Shown here in pieces: positions 41,352 through 50,388 of a DNA stretch of 64,000 nt (the first letter of the stretch is position 1; each line of letters opens with the position of its first letter). Source of the DNA: Eubacteriales bacterium (GTDB lineage: Bacteria; Bacillota; Clostridia; Lachnospirales; Lachnospiraceae); contig JAUNUY010000004.1 of assembly GCA_030537935.1 (NCBI GenBank), forward strand, positions 162,314 to 226,313. Direction: 5' to 3'. The notes beneath the pieces were generated by a model. It was not told the origin of the DNA. It was given only the letters and a program-made list of their open reading frames with translations, and did not search any database. The translations under genes were made by a program, and so were the position numbers.

Positions 41352-42152
41352 ATGATAGAACGGGCACATGGACAATGGAAGGACGTTATTACCAAGCGGA
41401 TGCACGCACTGAACGGACGGCTTATCAAAGGGCCGGGGTATATGTTATTTGATGCGGGTGTACCGGAATTGGACGCCCACATGCGTGGTGGCGTGCTGGA
41501 TAAGACCGGTGATTTTGATGCCGTCTTGTCCGCATTTCCGGCGCTTTATGACGGGCGGCGAGAAGAGTGGGCTTTACGTATCGTGCCGGAGAGAACGGCA
41601 GAGGCGGCGCAAATTCTTCCGGAGCGGGGCTGGAAACTCCGCAATCCCGAAGGTTCGCCCATTATGAGTATCGAGACGCCGACGAATTATGCAAAAGTAC
41701 ATGTGGCTGAACTCGTCGCTCAGAATAGGGACGGTGTTACATTGCTTTCGGCGGCGGTCCCCGTCATAGCGGAGGCCTTTGACTTGAGCACGGCGTCAGC
41801 GGAGAAGCTTTTGCTGCATGGACAATATAATACGAATCCAAATGCCCGGGCGGCCGTTATTCGGGAGGCGGGTCAGGTGGTTTCTGCCGGTCTCATGGTC
41901 TATACACCGGCGCTGCGAACCGCCGGCCTCTATTATATCGCGACGCGTTCGGCGTGCCGCGGACGCGGTTTGGCAAAGGATTTGGTCAGCTTGCTGACGG
42001 ATACGGCATTCGAACTGGGGGCAACGGCCGTCATTTTACAGGCGTCCAAGCTGGGGCGGTTCGTTTACGAGCACCTGGGTTATCGGGAAATCGGCCGGTA
42101 CATGGTCTGGTTACATCCGGATACCGGCATGCCGACACCATCTGTCAACTAA
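41352..42152 (+). CDS. GNAT-family N-acetyltransferase
   Basis: A 266-aa protein. The C-terminal half holds the GNAT acetyl-CoA fold: GLYYIATRSACRGRGLAKDL (motif A, RGxG-type) and AVILQASKLGRFVYEHLGYR (motif B). The N-terminal half (~1-110) is a second, less typical region that resembles the degenerate GNAT-like lobe seen in some two-domain members. The substrate is unknown. The SD GGAGGG precedes ATG 41352. Confidence 0.85.
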   Translation: MIERAHGQWKDVITKRMHALNGRLIKGPGYMLFDAGVPELDAHMRGGVLDKTGDFDAVLSAFPALYDGRREEWALRIVPERTAEAAQILPERGWKLRNPEGSPIMSIETPTNYAKVHVAELVAQNRDGVTLLSAAVPVIAEAFDLSTASAEKLLLHGQYNTNPNARAAVIREAGQVVSAGLMVYTPALRTAGLYYIATRSACRGRGLAKDLVSLLTDTAFELGATAVILQASKLGRFVYEHLGYREIGRYMVWLHPDTGMPTPSVN

Positions 42153-42176
42153 AGCCGTACACTGTTGGTGACGGAA

Positions 42177-42222
42177 AAAGCACCTGTTATGCGATGAACT
42201 GTTGCATAACAGGTGCTTTATC
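42177..42222. terminator. Bidirectional terminator with perfect 16-bp stem
   Basis: AAAGCACCTGTTATGC (42177-42192) and its exact complement (42204-42219) lie between the convergent GNAT and COG0523 genes. Confidence 0.9.
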
Positions 42223-42285
42223 GATTTCGGCATGAATGGGCGGGCACATCAATATGACGTGCCGACACCGTTGGACATCGTGTTA

Positions 42286-43287
42286 TTACCGTTTTGTTGA
42301 GACGTTCCGCAAGCGGACGGTCTGTTTGCCGTTTTTTCGGAAACGGCTGTTGAAAGTCGCCCGGAGGAGCATCTTCTTCAACCCCGTACCGATGAGCACA
42401 ACATCGGCTTCCGCCTCATCCTCTGCACAGGTGATACTGTACAGACCGTCGACGAGGTCGAAGCGGAGACCGTAACCGTCCGGTGTGTTGAAGACACCTT
42501 TGGCACGGCAAACATCGCCGAAAAAGCCGAGAACCAGTTGATTCAGAAAGCGGATGAGGTCGCAGAGGTCGCGAACCTGTACGTCTCTGAAACTGATGTT
42601 ATCCAGAGGGCTTCCGTCGACGGGTGTAACCGCTTCGTCCGCATCCTTCAGTTCCCCTTGAAAGAGTGCCTGCCAGTAGGCGGTGTCCGCATCTTTATAA
42701 TGCCGGGTGAAAATTTCCGCATCGGGATTCAGGTGGCGGATATCCGTCGCAATCGCCGCCAATTCATCCGGACTCATCTGTTCGGTTTTCGATAATTGTA
42801 CAAAGCGTGCCGAACGAATCTGGTCGGTGAAGATTTCGGCATACTTCGTCTTATTTTTTTCGTAGGTGCGTGCATCCACGATGGTGATGGGTGCGAGCAT
42901 ACGGATGTGTTCGTACTCCACCCCGCGGATTCCGTTCTTGATGGAAGATAGGACACCGACGCCGGACGGTTCGATAATCAGAAAGTCCGGTTGGAGGGTG
43001 TTTTGGATGGTCAGGAGGGAAGCGGTGAAGTCACCTTTCATATTACAGCAGATACAGCCGTCCGTGAATTCCCGGATTTCGATGATATGTTCATTCTCGT
43101 TCTCCGTCGCGGTCTGCCGGTTTGATTTCAGTTCATTTTCCGCTTGTCGCAAAACATCCCCGTCTATATTTACGTCACCGAATTCATTTTCAAAGATGAC
43201 GTAATCCCTGCCGGTTGCACGTATCATTTCCTTGATAAAAGTCGTTTTACCGGCCCCCAGGAAGCCGGACACAATCAGTATCTTCAT
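42286..43287 (-). CDS. COG0523 (CobW-type) metallochaperone GTPase
   Basis: A 333-aa G3E GTPase likely to deliver a metal to a client protein. It has the P-loop SGFLGAGKTTFIKE, the switch region ENEFGDVNIDGDVL, the metal-binding CxCC motif in FTDGCICCNMKGDF, Walker B LIIEPSGVG and a base motif of the QLSKTEQM type. The SD GGAG lies 4 nt before ATG. It lies downstream of a zinc-type alcohol dehydrogenase on the same strand, beyond a terminator. A role in zinc supply to that enzyme is possible but unproven, since COG0523 members serve several metals. Confidence 0.88.
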   Translation of the reverse strand: MKILIVSGFLGAGKTTFIKEMIRATGRDYVIFENEFGDVNIDGDVLRQAENELKSNRQTATENENEHIIEIREFTDGCICCNMKGDFTASLLTIQNTLQPDFLIIEPSGVGVLSSIKNGIRGVEYEHIRMLAPITIVDARTYEKNKTKYAEIFTDQIRSARFVQLSKTEQMSPDELAAIATDIRHLNPDAEIFTRHYKDADTAYWQALFQGELKDADEAVTPVDGSPLDNISFRDVQVRDLCDLIRFLNQLVLGFFGDVCRAKGVFNTPDGYGLRFDLVDGLYSITCAEDEAEADVVLIGTGLKKMLLRATFNSRFRKNGKQTVRLRNVSTKR

Positions 43288-43300
43288 AACACTCCGTCCA

Positions 43301-43332
43301 TGAAAAAACCGGGCCGGTGACCCGACCCGGTT
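43301..43332 (-). terminator. Terminator of the alcohol dehydrogenase gene
   Basis: On the minus strand AACCGGG (43332-43326) pairs with CCCGGTT (43313-43307), followed by TTTTTC. Confidence 0.7.
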
Positions 43333-43346
43333 CCGATGTATATTAA

Positions 43347-44402
43347 TTAAAGAACAACAACCGGTTTAATTAAGTCGGCCGGTTTATCTTTCATCAGGTA
43401 AAGGGCATCTTCGATGTGCTCAAAGCCCGTAAACTTGTGTGTGAGCATCGGCGAAACATCCAGTTTACCGAATTGCATCAGGCGTGACAGTTTTTCAAGT
43501 CGTAAACGACCACCCGGCATTAAGCCGCCCAGAACGTTTTTGTGACCCATGCCGGCACCCCATTCAACACGCGGGATTTGAATATAATCGCCACTGCCGA
43601 GGTAGTTGACGTTACCGATACGTCCGCCCGGCTTCAGAATCTTAATGGCGGTTTCAAACAGACGTTGGTCGCCGCCTGCCAACAGGACTTTGTCCACGCC
43701 GGCGTTGTTGGTCAGTTCCATAATCTGATCTTCCGTGGGTGCTGCTTTAAAGTCAACGATATCCGTCGCACCATATGCTTTTGCAATATCATAGCATTGC
43801 GGTCTGGAGTCAACGACAATCAGACGGCCCGCACCTTTTAATGCGGCTGCCGCTACGGCCATCAGGCCGACCGGTCCGATACCGAACACGGCAACGACAT
43901 CACCGAATTGAACGTCTGCCAGTTCCGCTGCATGGAAGCCTGTGGGCACCATGTCGGAGAGCATGCAGGCTTCACCGTAGTCCATACCTTCCGGCATCAA
44001 GGCGAGGTTTCCGTCGGCATCGTTCACGTGGAAATATTCACCGAACATACCGTCTTTGAAGTTCGAGAACTTCCATCCTGCCAGCATACCGCCGGAGTGC
44101 ATCTGATAACCGGCTTGCGCTTCCAGAGAATTCCAGTCCGGCGTAATGGCCGTTACCAGGACTTTATCGCCGGGCTTGAAATCCTTTACCAGGGGACCGA
44201 CCTCTACGACTTCGCCGCAGCCTTCGTGACCCAGAATCATGTTAAATCGTTCACCAATACCGCCTTCCCACACGGTGTGAATGTCGGAAGTACAGGGTGC
44301 CAAAGCCAAAGGTCTGACGATAGCGTCTGCGGGGCCGCATTTCGGTCGTTCTTTTTCAATCCAGCCGACTTCCCCGATTCGTAACATTGCAAAACCTTTC
44401 AT
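43347..44402 (-). CDS. adh: NADP-dependent secondary alcohol (isopropanol-type) dehydrogenase
   Basis: A zinc medium-chain dehydrogenase that interconverts secondary alcohols and ketones. The 351 aa match the length and layout of the Clostridium beijerinckii/Thermoanaerobacter enzyme: MKGFAMLRIGEVGWIEKERP, PCTSDIHTVWEG (zinc Cys37), ILGHEGCGEVVEVG (His59, Glu60), SDMVPTGFHAAELAD (Asp150), the Rossmann GIGPVGLMAVAAA, and VVDSRPQCYDIAKAYGATD for NADP. The start ATG 44402 follows AAAAGGAGG by 8 nt; an upstream in-frame extension lacks support. It is monocistronic. Confidence 0.93.
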   Translation of the reverse strand: MKGFAMLRIGEVGWIEKERPKCGPADAIVRPLALAPCTSDIHTVWEGGIGERFNMILGHEGCGEVVEVGPLVKDFKPGDKVLVTAITPDWNSLEAQAGYQMHSGGMLAGWKFSNFKDGMFGEYFHVNDADGNLALMPEGMDYGEACMLSDMVPTGFHAAELADVQFGDVVAVFGIGPVGLMAVAAAALKGAGRLIVVDSRPQCYDIAKAYGATDIVDFKAAPTEDQIMELTNNAGVDKVLLAGGDQRLFETAIKILKPGGRIGNVNYLGSGDYIQIPRVEWGAGMGHKNVLGGLMPGGRLRLEKLSRLMQFGKLDVSPMLTHKFTGFEHIEDALYLMKDKPADLIKPVVVL

Positions 44403-44467
44403 AATCATTCCTCCTTTTATTAAACGGTATGTGTACGAATACCGCATCACTGCGGGCATCTAAGTAA

Positions 44468-44496
44468 CTTATAACATAAATGCCAAAAAAAAGCAA
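44468..44496 (-). promoter_or_regulatory. Promoter of the alcohol dehydrogenase gene
   Basis: On the minus strand TTGCTT (44496-44491) and TATAAG (44473-44468) are 17 nt apart, with TG one base before the -10. Confidence 0.65.
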
Positions 44497-44747
44497 TAGA
44501 GCCGAAAAATTAAAAACGATTTGTATACTATTGAAGGGAGGCGCTCTCGAATTGTCGGAAAAGCGTACAAATATTGTCCTTTTTACTCAATGTAAGCGGT
44601 CATAGTGCTAGAAGTCACCATAAAAATCGAGAATTATCCATGAAAAGAGAATCGGAAGATAAGTTGGATAATTGTTTAACATGCTGAAAGGGCGGGAGAC
44701 GGTACGAATTGCACGGCATATATTTTACAAAATTTGTCATAATTATC

Positions 44748-44775
44748 TTGCATTATTTGACAATGTTGCTATAAT
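44748..44775 (+). promoter_or_regulatory. Promoter of the third wall-protein gene
   Basis: TTGCAT (44748-44753), 16-nt spacer, TATAAT (44770-44775) preceded by TGC (extended -10). The stretch 44500-44745 between the divergent promoters is AT-rich and empty. Confidence 0.7.
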
Positions 44776-44821
44776 TAGGTTATATAGTGTTTAAGATAAT
44801 ACAACATGAGGAGGAAAACAG

Positions 44822-47800
44822 ATGAATAAGCGTTTTAAACTGGGCGCGTTGCTTCTGATCGGTGCGTTGATGTTCACGTCACTCGTGCCGAATGTGGCAG
44901 CAAGCCGCCCGAGCCGACCGGATCGTTCGGCTTGTCCCGGCCCGAAAACGGTCGTTGACGTGGATAAATTCAAGGATTTGTCCAAATGGTCGGCCACGTT
45001 GACCGCACTGAATCCATTGGCGAATGCGGCCGACTTGGTTTTTAAGGGACCGGAGATTTATAAGGATCAAAACGGAATTCCGAATACAAGCTTGACGACG
45101 CTTGTGGGTAAGGACGGGAAGAGAAAGCACGCCGTGTCCGTACCGGAAGGCGAGGTCATGATGAAAATGGGCGCTTTTTATCGCAAAGACGGCGGTCTTG
45201 ATGCTTTTGACAAATATTACAAGGGACCCGTTTTCGTGACGGCAAAGAAGAAAGTGGATATTGCACAGTATAAGACGGACGAGTACGAGCAAAAGATTCT
45301 TCTGCATGCCGAGTTTGCCACTTACGGTAATGAAAGCGCAACGAAAGACGGAAAACCGAATGCCGGTGGTGATTATGCGTATGTGGAGGCGGTATTTTTG
45401 GATGCGGCCGGAACGGTAATCGGATCGCCGATACGGGATGCTTCCTATAATGGCGGACAGGGTGTAACGTCCCATGAAAGTGCGAATCCCGATGCATGGA
45501 TGCAGTTTGATGAATCGGTGATTATTCCGGAGAAGGCGACGGCGGTTGAGTGGCGTTTGGTCGGTGTCGCACACGATGCCTGGAACCTGGATGCGTACTT
45601 CAAGTCGGCGGAGGTCAGCGTTCGTAAGAAGGCTTTCCAAGTGACGTTTAAAGATGAACCGGTTGGCGAAGAAGCGGGGGCGACGTTGTCGACGGCTTGT
45701 GTCGTCATCCATGAGAAACCCGTACCGCCCGCACCACCGGAGAAGGACGGGAAGACGTTTATCGGTTGGTTTGATGAAAACGAGAAAAAGCTGACCGACA
45801 CGGATACGGTCGTACGGGAGCATGTTTATACGGCACGCTACGAAAAGACGCCGAGTGCAAATACGGTGCAAACGATTGTCGACAAGGTACCGACCGTTGA
45901 TGACTATAATAAGGTGATTACGGATGGTGACGGGAATCCCTATCCGGAAGATACGAAGGTAACCGTTACGAAGATTGTGACGCAACCGGATGTTACGACG
46001 GCAACCGGTGACGGTTCCGTAACGGCGACGATAACCGTCCGTGTGGAAAAAGAGGGAGAAGAACCGTTTGAAGTGGACATCCCCGTGCCCGTTGTCGTGA
46101 CGGATTGGGTGATACCGCAGACGGATGGCGGCACGGAACGTCCGGACGGCGTACCCGCGGACTATGTCAAAGTAAACATCAATCCGACGGAGAAAGGTAC
46201 GTTGCCCGAGGGAGAAGCGACGGTATATTGGGTCACGCCGGAGAAGGAAGTGACGATACCGGCAAGCAATCCGACGGGACAGTTGGTCGGCACGGATTAT
46301 TATACCTTTACCGATTGGAATGCCGAGCTGACGAGCACATTTACAACGGCAACGACAATTACGGCAAACTACGATAAGATTGAAGACGTCATTCCGCACA
46401 CCGGTGGGGGTGAGGAACGTCCGGACGGTGTACCGACGGATTACGTGAAAGTCACCATCGACCCGACGGACAAGGGTGATTTGCCCGAAGGTGAGCCGGT
46501 TTCATACTGGGTGAACCCGAAAAAGGAAGTGACGATACCGGCAGGCAATCCGACCGGCAAGACGGTAGAAACGGTACCGCATACCTTTGATCAATGGAAT
46601 ACGCCGTTGACGGGAACATTTACGACGGCAACGAAAATTACGGCGGAGTACACGGTACCGAACTTGATACCACAGACGACGCCGGAGAAACCGGGTACCA
46701 TACCGGCGGACTATGTACCCGTTACGGTGAATCCGACGGACAAGGGTGACCTGCCCGCGGGCGAGCCGACGGTATACTGGGTGGATCCCGGGGAGGAAGT
46801 GACGATACCGGCAAGCAATCCGACCGGCAAGACGGTGGAAACGGTACCGCACACCTTTGCACAATGGAATACGTCGTTGACGGGAACGTTTACGACGGCA
46901 ACGGAGATTACGGCGGAGTATACGGTACCGGATTTGATACCGCAGACGACGCCGGAGAAACCGGGGACCGTACCGGAAAACTACGTATCCGTCACCGTGA
47001 ATCCGACGGACAAGGGTGACCTGCCCGCGGGTGAGCCGACGGTATATTGGGTGAATCCGGAAAAGAAAGTGACAATACCGGTGAGCAATCCGACCGGCAA
47101 GACGGTGGAAACGGTGCCGCATACCTTTGATCAATGGGATACACCGTTGACGGGAATGTTTACAACGACAACGGAGATTACGGCGGAGTACACGGTGCCG
47201 GATTTGATACCGCAGACGACGCCGGAGAAGCCGGGGACCGTACCGGCGGACTATGTGAAAGTAACCATCGACGCAACGGAGAAGGGCGATTTACCGGATG
47301 GAACGGTAACGACGTATTGGGTGAAACCGGATACGGAAGTGGCCCTGCCGGAAGTCACAGCAACCGGAAAACGGATCGGTGCGGATGACTTCGTCTTTGA
47401 TAAGTGGGACAGCGCATTCAAACGGACTTTTACCGGGGACACAGTCATTACGGCGGAGTATACGGAGCAGGATGACGTCATTCCGCAAGCAGGTGATGAT
47501 AAACCGGATGGTATCCCGGATGACTACGTGAAGATTACGTTTATCCCGACAGATAAGGGTGAGCTGCCGGAGGGTGCATCATCCATCTATTGGGTGAATC
47601 CGAGAACGGATGTCAGCATACCGGTGCCGGATGCCGTCGGTCAGACGATTGATACGGTACCCTATACCTTTAACGGCTGGAATGCTGAAATCACCGGTCG
47701 GTTTACGGAGGAAAAAGAAATCAGTGCCACCTATACGGTACCTGATGTTATTGCGGAAACGGATGGCAGAAAGCCGTCCGAAGTGCCGGAAAACTATGTG

Positions 47801-48397
47801 CCGATCGAGTTGGATCCGACAATTTTCGGGGATCTGCCGGAAGGGACGGCAACGAGATATTGGGTCAATCCGGAGGTAGAGGTGACGATTCCGGCCGGTG
47901 TACCGAATGGAAAGATTGTGGGGGATGTACCCTACACATTTACCGAATGGGATAAGCCTCTGACGGGACGCTTTACGAAAGGCGGTACCGTAACCGCGAA
48001 GTACAGTGCACCGCCGGTTATTGTTCAGACGGGCGACAAGAAACCGGAAGGCGTGCCTGCGGATTACGTTCAGGTACGCATTGACCCGACGGAAAACGGC
48101 AGCTTACCGGGGGATCAGCCGACGATATTCTGGGTAGACCCGAAACGTTCGGTCAGTCTGGACGTAAAAGATCCCACGGGTAAGGGCGGTCATACATTTG
48201 ACCGTTGGGATAAGGCTTTAAAAGGCACTTTCGACAAGGATACGGTTATTACGGCTAAATATAAAAAGCAAGTGAAACGTGTGCCGAAGCGGACCGGCAA
48301 GGGTAGATTGCCCGGCACGGGTGCAGGCGGCATGGAGCTGATGACGCTCATCGGATTGACCGGTGCGATGTTATTGCGCCGCGGCAAACGAAAATAA
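44822..48397 (+). CDS. Repeat-rich LPXTG wall-anchored surface protein (1191 aa)
   Basis: Residues 1-27 are a signal peptide (MNKRFKLGALLLIGALMFTS, cleavage near VAA-S). Residues ~45-280 form a unique beta-rich head. A Listeria-Bacteroides-type repeat (KTFIGWFDENEKKL) lies near residue 315. Residues ~430-1150 hold eight ~90-aa repeats with the pattern VPADYVKVxIxPTxKG, YWVNP, VTIPA, GxTV, FDxWN and ITAEYTVPD. The sorting signal is LPGTGAG, a hydrophobic segment (LMTLIGLTGAMLL) and RRGKRK. Style and spacing resemble the 1878-aa protein at 26595, so both probably belong to one stalk-protein family. SD GAGGAGG precedes ATG. Confidence 0.9.
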   Translation: MNKRFKLGALLLIGALMFTSLVPNVAASRPSRPDRSACPGPKTVVDVDKFKDLSKWSATLTALNPLANAADLVFKGPEIYKDQNGIPNTSLTTLVGKDGKRKHAVSVPEGEVMMKMGAFYRKDGGLDAFDKYYKGPVFVTAKKKVDIAQYKTDEYEQKILLHAEFATYGNESATKDGKPNAGGDYAYVEAVFLDAAGTVIGSPIRDASYNGGQGVTSHESANPDAWMQFDESVIIPEKATAVEWRLVGVAHDAWNLDAYFKSAEVSVRKKAFQVTFKDEPVGEEAGATLSTACVVIHEKPVPPAPPEKDGKTFIGWFDENEKKLTDTDTVVREHVYTARYEKTPSANTVQTIVDKVPTVDDYNKVITDGDGNPYPEDTKVTVTKIVTQPDVTTATGDGSVTATITVRVEKEGEEPFEVDIPVPVVVTDWVIPQTDGGTERPDGVPADYVKVNINPTEKGTLPEGEATVYWVTPEKEVTIPASNPTGQLVGTDYYTFTDWNAELTSTFTTATTITANYDKIEDVIPHTGGGEERPDGVPTDYVKVTIDPTDKGDLPEGEPVSYWVNPKKEVTIPAGNPTGKTVETVPHTFDQWNTPLTGTFTTATKITAEYTVPNLIPQTTPEKPGTIPADYVPVTVNPTDKGDLPAGEPTVYWVDPGEEVTIPASNPTGKTVETVPHTFAQWNTSLTGTFTTATEITAEYTVPDLIPQTTPEKPGTVPENYVSVTVNPTDKGDLPAGEPTVYWVNPEKKVTIPVSNPTGKTVETVPHTFDQWDTPLTGMFTTTTEITAEYTVPDLIPQTTPEKPGTVPADYVKVTIDATEKGDLPDGTVTTYWVKPDTEVALPEVTATGKRIGADDFVFDKWDSAFKRTFTGDTVITAEYTEQDDVIPQAGDDKPDGIPDDYVKITFIPTDKGELPEGASSIYWVNPRTDVSIPVPDAVGQTIDTVPYTFNGWNAEITGRFTEEKEISATYTVPDVIAETDGRKPSEVPENYVPIELDPTIFGDLPEGTATRYWVNPEVEVTIPAGVPNGKIVGDVPYTFTEWDKPLTGRFTKGGTVTAKYSAPPVIVQTGDKKPEGVPADYVQVRIDPTENGSLPGDQPTIFWVDPKRSVSLDVKDPTGKGGHTFDRWDKALKGTFDKDTVITAKYKKQVKRVPKRTGKGRLPGTGAGGMELMTLIGLTGAMLLRRGKRK
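46109..48271 (+). repeat. Array of eight ~270-bp coding repeats
   Basis: Units of about 90 codons. Units 2-4 are the most alike (shared GNPTGKTVETVPHTF-type stretch), later units more diverged, which suggests recent expansion in the middle of the array. Confidence 0.85.
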
Positions 48398-48420
48398 CAT
48401 AATCGTATACGGATGAGATG

Positions 48421-48457
48421 AAACGGGCGGCCCTTGACGGGGCCGTCCGTTTTATAG
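48421..48457 (+). terminator. Terminator of the third wall-protein gene
   Basis: AAACGGGCGGCCC pairs with GGGGCCGTCCGTTT across a short loop, followed by TAT. Confidence 0.8.
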
Positions 48458-48518
48458 ACATGGCCGTAGAATAGATAAGATGACATTATGTATTTTGAAT
48501 ATCGTTTGTTGCAGGCTC

Positions 48519-48547
48519 TTTACTTTTCTATTGTTATATGTTAGGAT
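48519..48547 (+). promoter_or_regulatory. Promoter of the thiSFGH genes
   Basis: TTTACT (48519-48524), 17-nt spacer, TAGGAT (48542-48547) with TG before the -10. The predicted leader is only about 72 nt. Confidence 0.5.
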
Positions 48548-48562
48548 AGCGACAGAGCGGCG

Positions 48563-48612
48563 ACGCGAAGGGGTACACCACCACGGGTGTAATTCTTTCG
48601 CGTTATTTTTTT
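48563..48612 (+). promoter_or_regulatory. Terminator-like hairpin in the thiS leader
   Basis: ACGCGAA...TACACC (48563-48579) pairs with GGTGTA...TTCGCGT (48586-48603), followed by TATTTTTTT and then at once the thiS SD. It looks like an attenuator. The conserved TPP-riboswitch (THI box) CUGAGA and ACCUGAUC-type elements are not seen. Confidence 0.6.
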
Positions 48613-48625
48613 AAATGGAGGTATT

Positions 48626-48817
48626 ATGATTAACGGAAAGCGGCGACCGGATGCCGTCGGAAAAACTTTGGCGGCTTTTCTGGCATCGGAAGGTTATCGC
48701 ACGGATCGGGTGGTCGTGGAGTATAACGGCAAGATCCCCGACCGCTCGCGATACGGTGAAATTGTGATTGCCAAAGAGGATCGTATCGAGATTGTTCATT
48801 TTGTCGGAGGCGGGTGA
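48626..48817 (+). CDS. thiS: Sulfur carrier protein ThiS
   Basis: A 63-aa beta-grasp (ubiquitin-like) protein that carries sulfur as a C-terminal thiocarboxylate for thiazole synthesis. The C-terminus IEIVHFVGGG has the required Gly-Gly end. The middle VVVEYNGKIPDRSRYGEIVI is the usual ThiS core (E-x-N-G). SD GGAGG precedes ATG 48626. The first gene of the thi group, directly before thiF. Confidence 0.9.
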   Translation: MINGKRRPDAVGKTLAAFLASEGYRTDRVVVEYNGKIPDRSRYGEIVIAKEDRIEIVHFVGGG

Positions 48818-48818
48818 G

Positions 48819-49448
48819 ATGACGTATGATTTTTACGGTCAACTGAAAAAGCGGATGCCGTCGGCGGCAGTCGACATACTGCGCATGGCACATGTTCACG
48901 TCTTCGGTCTGGGCGGCCTGGGTTCACAGGCGGCGACCCTCTTGGTCCGTTGCGGTGTCGGTCATCTGACTTTGATTGACGGCGATCGCGTGGACGGGAC
49001 GAATCTGCATCGCCAGCAATATACCATAGCGGATATCGGCAACGATAAGACGGAGGCTTTGGCGGCACACCTTCGGGCGGTGCATCCGGATGTCCGGCTG
49101 CATTTACGGACGGCATTTTTTGATGCGGCGAGCCTGTCGACGGTCTTGGCGGGGGCGACGCACCTGATTGAGGCGGTGGATGATGCCCGTTTGAAAGCGG
49201 ATTTATTGACCTACGCCATGAAACACCGGATTACCGTGGCATCCGGTAACGGCATGGCGGGTCTGGGATCGGTGTGTACGTTACGGGTTCGTTATCTGAA
49301 CGAGCGAACCGTGCTCTGTGGGGACGAACAATCCGACGTGGCAACCGCGGGCGCATTGGCGGCGGGTCGGGTGAGTGTCTGTGCCGGGATGCAGGCCCAT
49401 GAAATGATACGGATGATACTTCGGGAAAAGGGGTTGAGTTATGAATGA
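48819..49448 (+). CDS. thiF: ThiS adenylyltransferase ThiF
   Basis: An E1-like enzyme that adenylates the ThiS C-terminus before sulfur transfer. The 209 aa contain the nucleotide loop [49 protein letters not shown] and [16 protein letters not shown]. The start ATG 48819 lies one base after the thiS stop; a longer upstream frame lies inside thiS. It is shorter than E. coli ThiF, as is common for the clostridial type, and overlaps thiG by 8 nt. Confidence 0.9.
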   Translation: MTYDFYGQLKKRMPSAAVDILRMAHVHVFGLGGLGSQAATLLVRCGVGHLTLIDGDRVDGTNLHRQQYTIADIGNDKTEALAAHLRAVHPDVRLHLRTAFFDAASLSTVLAGATHLIEAVDDARLKADLLTYAMKHRITVASGNGMAGLGSVCTLRVRYLNERTVLCGDEQSDVATAGALAAGRVSVCAGMQAHEMIRMILREKGLSYE

Positions 49449-50217
49449 TACATGGAGATTGGGAACGCATACTTTTTGTTCCCGTTTGATACTGGGGTCA
49501 GGGAAGTTCGACTTGGGGCTTATCCGTGCGGCCGTCAGGGATGGCGGGGCGGAGATGGTCACGCTGGCATTGCGCCGGGCGAACACGGACGGTACGGAGA
49601 ATATTTTAGATTATATGCCGGCGGGCGTCACCTTGTTGCCGAATACTTCCGGGGCCCGAAATGCGGAAGAGGCGGTACGAATCGCGCGACTGGCTCGTGC
49701 CCTAGGCTGCGGAGACTTCATCAAGATTGAGATCATGCGGGATGCCCGTTATTTATTACCGGATAATGCGGAGACTGTTCGGGCAACGGAAATATTGGCG
49801 GCGGAAGGATTCGTCGTCATGCCGTACATGTATCCGGATTTGTATGCGGCAAGGGACTTGGTTTCGGCGGGTGCGGCCTGTATCATGCCGCTTGGTGCGC
49901 CGATTGGCTCCAATCGGGGGTTGGAGACGAAGGCGTTTCTTCGGATTCTTATCGATGAATCGGATGTGCCTGTCATCGTGGATGCGGGAATCGGTCGCCC
50001 GTCACATGCCTGTGAAGCAATGGAAATGGGGGCGGCGGCCATCATGTGTAATACGGCCATCGCCACGGCCTCGGACATCCCGATGATGGCGGCTGCCTTT
50101 CGGGATGCGGTCGCTGCGGGTCGCGCCGCCTATCTGGCGGGACCGGGGCGTGTTTTGACGGCGGGCGCGGCGGCTTCCTCCCCTTTGACCGGCTTTTTGT
50201 CGGACGAGGAGGCGTGA
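49441..50217 (+). CDS. thiG: Thiazole synthase ThiG
   Basis: A TIM-barrel enzyme that forms the thiazole phosphate from deoxyxylulose 5-phosphate, dehydroglycine and ThiS thiocarboxylate. The 258 aa show [53 protein letters not shown] (the Schiff-base lysine), [30 protein letters not shown] and [13 protein letters not shown]. The ATG overlaps thiF by 8 nt. Confidence 0.96.
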   Translation: MNDTWRLGTHTFCSRLILGSGKFDLGLIRAAVRDGGAEMVTLALRRANTDGTENILDYMPAGVTLLPNTSGARNAEEAVRIARLARALGCGDFIKIEIMRDARYLLPDNAETVRATEILAAEGFVVMPYMYPDLYAARDLVSAGAACIMPLGAPIGSNRGLETKAFLRILIDESDVPVIVDAGIGRPSHACEAMEMGAAAIMCNTAIATASDIPMMAAAFRDAVAAGRAAYLAGPGRVLTAGAAASSPLTGFLSDEEA

Positions 50218-50388
50218 TGACAAAATATGGTGTGGGTTATCGGGTGAAGTCTTTGGTACGGAGTTTTGGTGTTGGATGGGGCAGCCGGCGAAGTCCTCGG
50301 TATGGGGTTTAAGCTGCATGGCATCATCCGGTGACGTCAACAGCGTGACGTGAAGGGTGTGGGCTGTGGCCGGATGAAGGAGGATATC

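Noticed and set aside
48455..48625. TPP riboswitch before thiS
   Set aside because: The conserved THI-box sequence elements were looked for and not found; only a terminator-like hairpin is present.
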